Of a stretch of 22,602 nt of DNA, positions 7,812 to 13,262 are shown in pieces. The first letter of the stretch is position 1, and each line of letters begins with the position of its first letter. Both the position numbers and the translations under genes were made by a program. The notes below the pieces were generated by a model. The model saw nothing but the letters and a program-made list of their open reading frames with translations. It was not told the DNA's origin and ran no database searches. Origin of the DNA: JAHIEZ01 sp964598275 (GTDB lineage: Bacteria > Patescibacteriota > Microgenomatia > UBA12405); the NCBI GenBank assembly GCA_964598275.1, contig CAZRAZ010000007.1, positions 1 to 22,602 of the forward strand. Direction: 5' to 3'.

Positions 7812-8039
7812 GAGGAGACCAAGTTTTTTGCCGGCCTTGATCATGCTTTCTAAGTCTCCTTCAACAATTTGACGGGCAAAACCAGGAGGAAGAGTATCGC
7901 GATCATTTTCTGCGCGAAGGATTTCTCTTTGCAAGGTTTCTCGGCTGTGGAGAGGATCAAAGAGAGTGAATCCTGTGCGTGAACTAAGATAGAGTGCGTC
8001 TAAGGGGTGTTTAAGTGCTTCTATTAGTTGCCTTGCCAT
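7809..8039 (-). CDS. Small hypothetical protein (76 aa)
   Basis: Not recognised. A charged, soluble sequence (MARQLIEALKHPLDALYLSS...) with a helical C-terminus (EGDLESMIKAGKKLGLL); no membrane segment or signal. It starts 3 bases after the preceding minus-strand gene, with no SD or -10 of its own, so if real it is the second gene of that unit. The stop codon overlaps the tRNA-Val promoter. Tight spacing on both sides supports a real gene, but nothing identifies a function. Confidence 0.55.
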   Translation of the reverse strand: MARQLIEALKHPLDALYLSSRTGFTLFDPLHSRETLQREILRAENDRDTLPPGFARQIVEGDLESMIKAGKKLGLL

Positions 8040-8042
8040 GTT

Positions 8043-8636
8043 TTAGGAGGCGGAGCGGGAGGCGGAATGTTCGCCGGAAAAGAGATATTGTTCTCCACCA
8101 CCCTTTTTGCTTTTGACTTTGGACCAGAAGGCGCCCTTTTTACTCTTTTTACCGTTGAAAGTTTCCAGCCAAACGGAAGCTTCGGAAATATTTTGCCTAA
8201 AGGTGGTGATAAAGTTTTTTAGTCTTTGCAAAAAAGAAATTTGATAAAGGCTAGGTTCGGCAACAATTTTTAATGAGGCTTTTTCGGTTTGACTATCCAA
8301 ATTTTTGGTTGATTTGATTAGTTTAAATAATTCAGCTCGAAGCTCTTCGATAGCCTGTTTTAATTCTTGGTGTTGGTTACTGAAAAGGAGGGTTTGTTCT
8401 TTTTCTAAATGATTGACGGCGAAAAAGTGTTTTTCCGGTTGGCTTTGAGGATTGCTAAATTCAATGGTTTTACCTAAGCTTAAAATGCCGCCTAAACGAT
8501 GGGTAATGATTTTAGCTGTGGATCGAGCTTGATCCGGTTGGTATGAAACTTGTTCACCGATAAATTCTCCGGAAAAGCCGTTTTTACTGGCAGTAGATTT
8601 GTTTTTTGGTTTTTGATTTTGGAAGTGGCTTAACAT
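8043..8636 (-). CDS. Conserved CPR-type hypothetical protein (possibly DUF5660)
   Basis: 197 residues. The N-terminus is polar and disordered-looking (NQKPKNKSTASKNG); the middle has a long helical, probably coiled-coil stretch (about 80-120, HQELKQAIEELRAELFKLIKS), and the C-terminus ends with FWSKVKSKKGGGEQYLFSG followed by EHSASRSAS. From memory this ending resembles a family restricted to Microgenomates and relatives (DUF5660); that assignment is unverified. No enzyme motif or membrane segment. A perfect TGATATAAT lies 6 nt before the ATG, so it is an independent, probably leaderless transcript. Confidence 0.8.
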   Translation of the reverse strand: MLSHFQNQKPKNKSTASKNGFSGEFIGEQVSYQPDQARSTAKIITHRLGGILSLGKTIEFSNPQSQPEKHFFAVNHLEKEQTLLFSNQHQELKQAIEELRAELFKLIKSTKNLDSQTEKASLKIVAEPSLYQISFLQRLKNFITTFRQNISEASVWLETFNGKKSKKGAFWSKVKSKKGGGEQYLFSGEHSASRSAS

Positions 8637-8642
8637 GGGTTA

Positions 8643-8651
8643 ATTATATCA
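8643..8651 (-). promoter_or_regulatory. Extended -10 of the 197-aa gene, leaderless
   Basis: TGA-TATAAT on the minus strand, spacer of 6 nt, then ATG at 8636. Identical in form to the promoter at 11924-11932. Confidence 0.7.
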
Positions 8652-8684
8652 CGAAGCAGGGCTAAATCTGATATTATAGGTGAA

Positions 8685-9425
8685 CTATAATTTTTTTAGA
8701 AAATCCAGGGTTTTTTGTTGGAGAGTAAGATGGTTTCGAGGAATGACGGTTATTTTTTCAGTTTCGGCAATTTTGTTTAAGGCCAGATTAAGAATCCACC
8801 GGTCTTTAATTTGCTGGCTTAAGCGCTGTCGATAATCTTGCAAGTTGGTTTTTTGGGATTGAAAATATTGGTCAATGGTGAGGCCAGCTTGTTGGGTTTG
8901 ATTGACCAAAGAAGAGAGCTGTTTTTGAACATCGATATCGATTAGAATTTGAGGGAGATTAACTTGGCTTGATTTTATGAGAGTTTGAACAATTTGATTC
9001 ATTTTGTCGGTATCATCTTTTGATTTTAGATTTTTGATTTGGGATTGGTAGTCTTTTTTGAGTTCAAGTTTTGGCAATTGGCAGGCGATAATTTCAAATT
9101 GCCAATCTTTATCGAGACTAATGGGGGGGTTTAAAAATTTAATTTGTGGTTGGACAATGGGTTTTAACTTATCTTTTTTGATTCGGGATGAATAAGTGGG
9201 TGAAATTAATTTCGAAATCAGTTCTTCGATAAGATCGGAGGGAGAAGTTTGTTGTTCGATGATATTTAGAGGGACCTTGCCGGGACGGAAACCTTTAGTT
9301 TTGAAGTTTTTTTGGATAGTCAGTAAAACTTTTTGTTTTTCGGCTAATATCTTGGCTTTGGAAAAAGTAAAGCGGTAGACAAAACTTTGATCGTCGTTTA
9401 TTTTAAGTTGGTTATTTGTGGTCAT
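8685..9425 (-). CDS. tig: Trigger factor, short form without PPIase domain
   Basis: Ribosome-associated chaperone for nascent chains, 246 residues against about 430. The ribosome-docking signature GFRPGKVP is present (residues ~51-58) in an N-domain that starts directly with YRFTFSKAKI. The FKBP-type peptidyl-prolyl isomerase domain is absent: the chain goes from the N-domain (ending near PKLELKKDYQ) to the helical C-terminal domain (NQIVQTLIKSSQVNLPQILIDIDVQKQLSSL... QIKDRWILNLALNKIAETEKI). The IAETEKI-like segment near the C-terminus is a family feature. The promoter is a palindromic -10 shared with the divergent lysozyme-like gene. Confidence 0.88.
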   Translation of the reverse strand: MTTNNQLKINDDQSFVYRFTFSKAKILAEKQKVLLTIQKNFKTKGFRPGKVPLNIIEQQTSPSDLIEELISKLISPTYSSRIKKDKLKPIVQPQIKFLNPPISLDKDWQFEIIACQLPKLELKKDYQSQIKNLKSKDDTDKMNQIVQTLIKSSQVNLPQILIDIDVQKQLSSLVNQTQQAGLTIDQYFQSQKTNLQDYRQRLSQQIKDRWILNLALNKIAETEKITVIPRNHLTLQQKTLDFLKKL

Positions 9426-9435
9426 AAGTGGCCAT

Positions 9436-9445
9436 ATGATATCAT
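9436..9445. promoter_or_regulatory. Palindromic bidirectional extended -10
   Basis: ATGATATCAT is its own reverse complement, so TGA-TATCAT can be read on both strands. On the minus strand it is 10 nt before the tig ATG; on the plus strand 15 nt before the ATG at 9461 of the lysozyme-like gene. One sequence appears to serve two divergent genes in a 35-bp intergenic region. Confidence 0.55.
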
Positions 9446-9460
9446 GATTTTAGGTTGAAA

Positions 9461-10072
9461 ATGATTAAAAGCAAACGTTTTTCTGTTTTTAAAAAAGTTT
9501 TTCTGTCGATGGCAGTAATGCTGTTTGGCTTGCTGTTTGTGTTTTGGCAATCTTTGGGGGTGTTGGATATAAGGTTTGACAACAGTCGAGTTTTGGGAGT
9601 GACGGACGAAGTAGTAATAATTAGCAAGGAAAAAGGAGAAGAAAGAGTGGTGGAGGAAGAACTGAAAGTTGTTAGCGGCGATGCCAGACCGTTGATAATT
9701 AAAAGATATTTGGAAAGATATAAGTCACCGCTGGCCCCTTATGCCGATTTGATTTATGAGCTTTCCGAGGCTTATGGTTTTGAATATTATTGGATAGTGG
9801 CTATTGCTCAACAGGAATCAAATTTGTGCAAAAAAATTCCTGATAATTCTTATAACTGCTGGGGCTATGGAATTCATAGTCAGGGAACTTTGAAATTTGA
9901 AAATTATGAGATGGCTTTAAAAAGTTTTGCCGAGTATTTAGACAGGGAATATTTTAAAAAGGGATTAGACACGGCTGAATTGATGATGACGAAATATTGT
10001 CCTCATTCTAACGGTTCCTGGGCCTTTGGTATAAATCAATTTATTGAAGAGATGGAGTTTGGTAATTTTTGA
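9461..10072 (+). CDS. Membrane-anchored lysozyme-like / lytic glycosidase protein
   Basis: An N-terminal membrane anchor (VFLSMAVMLFGLLFVFW) is followed by a linker and, from about residue 80, a lysozyme-fold domain: YYWIVAIAQQESNLCKKIP holds the likely catalytic Glu, then NCWGYGIHSQGTLKFENYEMALKSFAEYL and YCPHSNGSWAFGINQFIEEM. The two cysteines (ESNLC, NCWG) could form a disulfide, fitting an extracytoplasmic site. Family members cut or remodel peptidoglycan. ATG at 9461 is chosen because AGG lies 6 nt upstream; an in-frame TTG at 9455 is possible. A strong terminator follows at 10137-10181. Confidence 0.8.
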   Translation: MIKSKRFSVFKKVFLSMAVMLFGLLFVFWQSLGVLDIRFDNSRVLGVTDEVVIISKEKGEERVVEEELKVVSGDARPLIIKRYLERYKSPLAPYADLIYELSEAYGFEYYWIVAIAQQESNLCKKIPDNSYNCWGYGIHSQGTLKFENYEMALKSFAEYLDREYFKKGLDTAELMMTKYCPHSNGSWAFGINQFIEEMEFGNF

Positions 10073-10098
10073 TATGTATTTATGTTATATTGCGGGAC

Positions 10099-10127
10099 TT
10101 GATATTGATAACAGTTTTTGATATATT
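10099..10127 (+). promoter_or_regulatory. Sigma70-like promoter directly before a terminator
   Basis: TTGATA (10099-10104), 17 bp, TATATT (10122-10127). The predicted start (~10134) is only a few bases before the terminator hairpin. Confidence 0.45.
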
Positions 10128-10136
10128 ATGTACTAG

Positions 10137-10181
10137 ATCCTGGGGTGGCTCCTCTTAAAAAGTTGCTCCGGGATTTTTTTT
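10137..10181 (+). terminator. Rho-independent terminator after the lysozyme-like gene
   Basis: A 14-bp uninterrupted stem (ATCCTGGGGTGGCT with AGTTGCTCCGGGAT, including five G-U pairs), a 10-nt loop, then a run of eight T. The G-U pairs hold only in the plus-strand RNA, so it is strand-specific. Confidence 0.85.
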
Positions 10182-10189
10182 GGTAGAAT
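10181..10189 (+). promoter_or_regulatory. Extended -10 of efp, leaderless
   Basis: TGG-TAGAAT ends 7 nt before the ATG at 10197. The TG is embedded in the end of the preceding terminator's T-run. Confidence 0.6.
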
Positions 10190-10196
10190 AGCTGTC

Positions 10197-10772
10197 ATGG
10201 GAATGATTGCCACGTCACAGTTTAAGAAGGGTGTTTATATTATTTTTAATAATGAACCTTTTATGATCACGGATATTACTTTTGTGTCGCCGGGAAAGGG
10301 TTCGGCATTTTATCGAACCAAACTAAAGTCTTTGTCGACCGGATCACAGGTAGAAAATACCTATAAATCGGGAGAAAAGGCGGAAGAGGTGTTTGTGGAT
10401 ACTCATGAGGCGGATTATTCTTATTTTGACGGCAGTAATTATGTTTTTATTGAGCCAAGAACTTTTGAGCAATATATGGTATCGGCAGAGGTAGTGGGGG
10501 AAGATAAGATTTTTTTGAAAGAAGGCCGACCGTATAGAATTAAGTTTTATGAAGAGGAGGCAGTGGGTTTGACTTTGCCTAAAAGTATAAATTGTGTGGT
10601 AACAGAGACGGAAAATTCGATAAAGGGAGATACGGTGACTAATGCACTAAAGCCGGCGACTTTGGATACTGGGGCTAAGGTGCAGGTGCCTTTGTTTATA
10701 AAAAAGGGAGATGAGATTTCTTTGAGCACCGAGACGGGGGCATATTTGTCGAGAGCGAAAAACCAAAACTAG
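10197..10772 (+). CDS. efp: Translation elongation factor P
   Basis: 191 residues, normal length. EF-P binds between the P and E sites and relieves stalling at proline stretches. Three OB-like domains are recognisable: domain I with FKKGVYIIFNNEPFMITDITFVSPGKGSAFYRTKLKSL, where the exposed loop PGKGSAF carries the usual modified-lysine position; domain II (YSYFDGSNYVFIEPRTFEQY); domain III ending with NALKPATLDTGAKVQVPLFIKKGDEISLSTETGAYLSRAK. The start may be 10197 or the in-frame ATG at 10203. No EF-P modification enzyme is in the window. Its TAG stop overlaps the stop of the convergent gene in a shared CTAG. Confidence 0.96.
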   Translation: MGMIATSQFKKGVYIIFNNEPFMITDITFVSPGKGSAFYRTKLKSLSTGSQVENTYKSGEKAEEVFVDTHEADYSYFDGSNYVFIEPRTFEQYMVSAEVVGEDKIFLKEGRPYRIKFYEEEAVGLTLPKSINCVVTETENSIKGDTVTNALKPATLDTGAKVQVPLFIKKGDEISLSTETGAYLSRAKNQN

Positions 10773-11116
10773 AGGCCAATTTGGTCGTCTATCAGGGGAG
10801 GTTCTAAAAGAGTGCCGGAGTTAATGTCTAGTTCTATTTGGTTAATTTTTTGGGTAAAATTGCTGGCGGGGGTGGCTGTGTTTATGACTTTTTCGGGTTG
10901 AGGGGAAGGCTGGTTTGAGGAAGGATGGCTGGTGCGGTTTTTGGAAGTAAAAATAGAGGCAATTAATAAGATAAGGAGAGAAAGAGAAAAAAACAGCAGA
11001 AGAAGAATTTTAGGGTGGCGAGGCAGTTTAAATTTGGATAGACTGAATTTGGGATGATCTTTTTGCAAAGAGTTTGGTTGGGACAGGTCAATGTTTTGGT
11101 TGATGTTTTGTCTCAT
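10769..11116 (-). CDS. Hypothetical single-pass membrane protein (115 aa)
   Basis: Not recognised. A basic N-terminal cytoplasmic segment (KFSLSKFKLPRHPK) leads into one strong transmembrane helix (about 35-57, ILLLLFFSLSLLILLIASIF), then a Ser/Pro-rich linker and a short acidic end (INQIELDINSGTLLEPPLIDDQIGL). Topology is probably N-in. The ATG directly abuts the stop of the secreted coiled-coil protein upstream (TAAATG), so the two form a coupled pair and may act together at the envelope. Its stop shares a CTAG with the efp stop. Confidence 0.7.
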   Translation of the reverse strand: MRQNINQNIDLSQPNSLQKDHPKFSLSKFKLPRHPKILLLLFFSLSLLILLIASIFTSKNRTSHPSSNQPSPQPEKVINTATPASNFTQKINQIELDINSGTLLEPPLIDDQIGL

Positions 11117-11857
11117 TTAGAAAAATTTTATAATAATGGATTTTAATTCCTCTTTAGTTTTTATCAGTAAGGACTGGCTGGATTGGAGTTCTTTTTGAAC
11201 TTCACGGTAGAAATTTGAGGCTTTGATACCGTCTTCTGGCCGAACAAGAAGGAAGGCGTTTTGGAGGTGCTGGTTGATTTGGTTGGTTTGTTGATCAAGA
11301 TTTTCAAACCATTGAGGGTCAACTTGAGAATTTTCGGTTTGGATTTTTTGTTTAAGATCGTTTATTTGCTGAAGGATTTTTTGTTGTTGATCGATTTGAA
11401 TTTGGGATAAGGTGGAGTAGATGGTGTCGAGAATGTCGGGGTATTTTTGGTTAAATTCGAGACTTATGGGCTTGAGTGGCAATAACTCCTGACTGTTGCC
11501 GATTTGTTTGCTTTGTGCGAAAAGCCAATCTTCGTTTAGTTTAAGTTGCTGTTGCAGTTGTTGGATGATTTCCGGTCTAAACTGACATTGATCTAGTTTG
11601 CTACTAAGGTAGAGTAAATAGGTTCTGATGTTTTGGTTGCGACTGATAAGAACCTTTTTTTGAGCCAAGAGAAGATCTTGTTTGGTAGTAATGGAGTAAA
11701 ATTTTTGGTGAATTTGGAGCTTTTCTTGGTAGTTACTATAGTCAATCTGATAAAGACCTCTTTGATAGAGGTAATCATTTTTGGCCTGTTCAAGGTCGAT
11801 AGCCAGAATATTTTTGGGGAAAAAGAGTAAGAATAGCAGAGGTAACAAAAACAGCAT
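11117..11857 (-). CDS. Secreted coiled-coil protein (246 aa)
   Basis: Not recognised by family. A clear N-terminal signal or anchor (LFLLPLLFLLFFPKNILAID) is followed by an almost entirely helical, Gln/Lys-rich sequence: QAKNDYLYQRGLYQIDYSNYQEKLQIHQKFY, LLLAQKKVLISRNQNIRTYLLYL, then IQQLQQQLKLNEDW and NQINQHLQNAFLLVRPEDG. Suggests an elongated extracytoplasmic coiled coil, perhaps structural. TGC-TAAACT lies 5 nt before the ATG, so it leads a two-gene unit with the 115-aa membrane protein. Confidence 0.75.
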   Translation of the reverse strand: MLFLLPLLFLLFFPKNILAIDLEQAKNDYLYQRGLYQIDYSNYQEKLQIHQKFYSITTKQDLLLAQKKVLISRNQNIRTYLLYLSSKLDQCQFRPEIIQQLQQQLKLNEDWLFAQSKQIGNSQELLPLKPISLEFNQKYPDILDTIYSTLSQIQIDQQQKILQQINDLKQKIQTENSQVDPQWFENLDQQTNQINQHLQNAFLLVRPEDGIKASNFYREVQKELQSSQSLLIKTKEELKSIIIKFF

Positions 11858-11862
11858 GATTT

Positions 11863-11871
11863 AGTTTAGCA
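11863..11871 (-). promoter_or_regulatory. Extended -10, leaderless
   Basis: TGC-TAAACT on the minus strand, 5 nt before the ATG at 11857. Confidence 0.5.
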
Positions 11872-11923
11872 GATAAAAAATAACGACTTAACTGAACCCA
11901 TTTGATTACTTTGGTGATTATGT

Positions 11924-11932
11924 TGATATAAT
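11924..11932 (+). promoter_or_regulatory. Extended -10, leaderless
   Basis: TGA-TATAAT followed by 6 nt and the ATG at 11939. Confidence 0.7.
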
Positions 11933-11938
11933 TTTACT

Positions 11939-12709
11939 ATGTCAGACGAAGTGATAGGTGGCGGTGGTTTTGGTTTGGAATGTGTAAAGAGAAAGGAAGA
12001 GGTGGCTATGACTTTAGCAAGAAATACAATGTTTTTATGGGAGTGTCCGCAACAAGATTGGGTTGGAATGAACAGAAGGGATTTGATGATTTTGACAACG
12101 ACAGTAGGGATGTTGCTGGGTATAAGACAAAATGAGGCAGAAAGGATGGGGGTTATTTTCGGTGATCACATTACGGTACCATCTCCGGGGGGATGTCAAA
12201 CTCGTATTGCCTTTTGTAAGATGAATTTTAGTGATGACAACAGGGTAGATTGGTGCGGGGTAGTTTTAAATCGGTCTTATGAGTTAGCAAGTCATTTTTT
12301 GCATGGTGAAGAAGCAAAAGGTAAAAGCGAAAATATTAGGTGTGTATTTGAGGAGCCGTATGAGGTCATTGTGTGGTTTCTTTCTGAAGAGCTAAAGCAT
12401 GCTCAAATTTGGTGTGTTGCGGATAATGTAGAAACAGAGCAAAAATGGCAGAGAAGGTATGAGGAGATAATAAAAAAAAAGGGTAGAATATTTGATGAGG
12501 GCAGTTATGATAGGGATGTACAGGAGATTACTGTTTCTAGGGTAGCATTAAGGGTATTGAAAAGTTTGGTGCCAAAAAGAGCTGATTATTATCAAAAACT
12601 ATATGATAGGTCTTTAAGGGAAGGAAGACGTGTGGCTCCGTGTATGGGAAAAAAGGTAATGGCAGAAACTTTTATTATGACCGGATTTGATCCGAAGATT
12701 TTGACGTAA
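11939..12709 (+). CDS. Hypothetical protein (256 aa)
   Basis: No family recognised. Soluble, mixed composition, no signal or membrane segment. Features: a glycine cluster near the start (VIGGGGFG), seven cysteines spread without a CxxC pair, a hydrophobic helix (RRDLMILTTTVGMLLGI), an acidic helical region (EPYEVIVWFLSEELKHAQIWCVADNVETEQKWQRRYEEII) and a basic C-terminus (SLREGRRVAPCMGKKV). A perfect TGATATAAT 6 nt before the ATG supports both the gene and the start. It lies upstream of a tRNA cluster on the same strand, 85 bp away. Its K/E-rich codon use matches its neighbours. Confidence 0.7.
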   Translation: MSDEVIGGGGFGLECVKRKEEVAMTLARNTMFLWECPQQDWVGMNRRDLMILTTTVGMLLGIRQNEAERMGVIFGDHITVPSPGGCQTRIAFCKMNFSDDNRVDWCGVVLNRSYELASHFLHGEEAKGKSENIRCVFEEPYEVIVWFLSEELKHAQIWCVADNVETEQKWQRRYEEIIKKKGRIFDEGSYDRDVQEITVSRVALRVLKSLVPKRADYYQKLYDRSLREGRRVAPCMGKKVMAETFIMTGFDPKILT

Positions 12710-12775
12710 AGGAATATGGAATGGTGTTGTTTGTTTTGTTATTTTTATCAAAAATAAACCTTTTTAGAGTAAAAT

Positions 12776-12784
12776 TGGTAAAAT
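12776..12784 (+). promoter_or_regulatory. Extended -10 of the Arg-Arg-Lys-Leu tRNA cluster
   Basis: TGG-TAAAAT, 10 nt before the first tRNA base; the predicted 5' leader is only 3-4 nt. Confidence 0.55.
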
Positions 12785-12794
12785 ATCAAATCCT

Positions 12795-12866
12795 GTCCCC
12801 ATAGCTCAACGGATAGAGCACTTGCCTTCTAAGCAAGAGATGTAGGTTCGATTCCCACTGGGGATA
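12795..12866 (+). tRNA. tRNA-Arg (UCU)
   Basis: Acceptor GTCCCCA/TGGGGAT (G1-U72 wobble), D arm GCTC/GAGC, anticodon stem CTTGC/GCAAG with loop CTTCTAA (TCT), T loop TTCGATT with one A-C mismatch in the T stem. CCA not encoded. Confidence 0.93.
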
Positions 12867-12873
12867 CAAAAAT

Positions 12874-12945
12874 GCGCCCATAGCTCAATGGATAGAGCAC
12901 TAGTCTTCGGAACTAGAAATGAGGGTTCGATTCCTTCTGGGCGTA
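12874..12945 (+). tRNA. tRNA-Arg (UCG)
   Basis: Acceptor GCGCCCA/TGGGCGT, anticodon stem CTAGT/ACTAG with loop CTTCGGA (TCG), T loop TTCGATT. Seven bases after tRNA-Arg(UCU). CCA not encoded. Confidence 0.94.
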
Positions 12946-12964
12946 CTCTTAGGCAAAATTACAC

Positions 12965-13037
12965 GGGCCGCTAGCTCAATTGGTAGAGCAATCGACTCTT
13001 AATCGATAGGTTCCGGGTTCAAACCCCGGGCGGCTCA
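12965..13037 (+). tRNA. tRNA-Lys (CUU)
   Basis: Acceptor GGGCCGC/GCGGCTC, anticodon stem ATCGA/TCGAT with loop CTCTTAA (CTT), T arm CCGGG/CCCGG with TTCAAAC. Discriminator A. Confidence 0.95.
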
Positions 13038-13050
13038 CCCAAAATTATTT

Positions 13051-13074
13051 GCCGCAGTGGACTACCACTGGTAG
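13051..13074 (+). pseudogene. Partial copy of the tRNA-Leu(UAG) 5' end
   Basis: TTATTTGCCGCAGTGG (13045-13060) repeats the 16 nt spanning the start of the intact tRNA-Leu 55 bp downstream. ACTACCA follows, then CTGGTAG, the D-loop piece of the same tRNA, after which similarity ends. The swapped segment makes CAGTGG-acta-CCACTG and CTACC-act-GGTAG inverted repeats. Confidence 0.7.
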
Positions 13075-13105
13075 GCCTGTTGTTATTTGACAATTAGTTT
13101 TATTT

Positions 13106-13190
13106 GCCGCAGTGGCGGAACTGGTAGACGCGCACGGTTTAGGGCCGTGTGGAGTAATCTGTGGAGGTTCAAATCCTCTCTGCGGCACCA
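13106..13190 (+). tRNA. tRNA-Leu (UAG), CCA encoded
   Basis: Class II tRNA: acceptor GCCGCAG/CTGCGGC, anticodon stem CACGG/CCGTG with the TAG anticodon in GTTTAGGG, a long variable arm, T arm GGAGG/CCTCT with TTCAAAT. Discriminator A at 13187, CCA at 13188-13190. The CCA is also part of a downstream hairpin. Confidence 0.93.
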
Positions 13191-13219
13191 CGTAAAATTT
13201 ACTTCGTAAACTAACGTGG
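13188..13219 (+). repeat. CCA-anchored trailer hairpin after tRNA-Leu(UAG)
   Basis: CCACGT (starting with the tRNA CCA) pairs with ACGTGG (13214-13219); inside is a second stem TTTAC-ttc-GTAAA. The same architecture with different inner bases follows tRNA-Phe at 19494-19527. Confidence 0.75.
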
Positions 13220-13239
13220 CTTCGCCAAAACAAGCGAAG
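13220..13239. repeat. Inverted repeat CTTCGC/GCGAAG
   Basis: A 6-bp perfect stem with an 8-nt loop immediately after the CCA-anchored hairpin, between the tRNA cluster and the convergent glycoside hydrolase. No T-run follows on either strand, so it is not a standard terminator. Confidence 0.6.
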
Positions 13240-13262
13240 TTGTCAGTTGTTTGCATGAAGAA

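Noticed and set aside
13045..13233. Minus-strand ORF over tRNA-Leu(UAG)
   Set aside because: VPQRGFEPPQ is again antisense tRNA translation; the tRNA explains the sequence.
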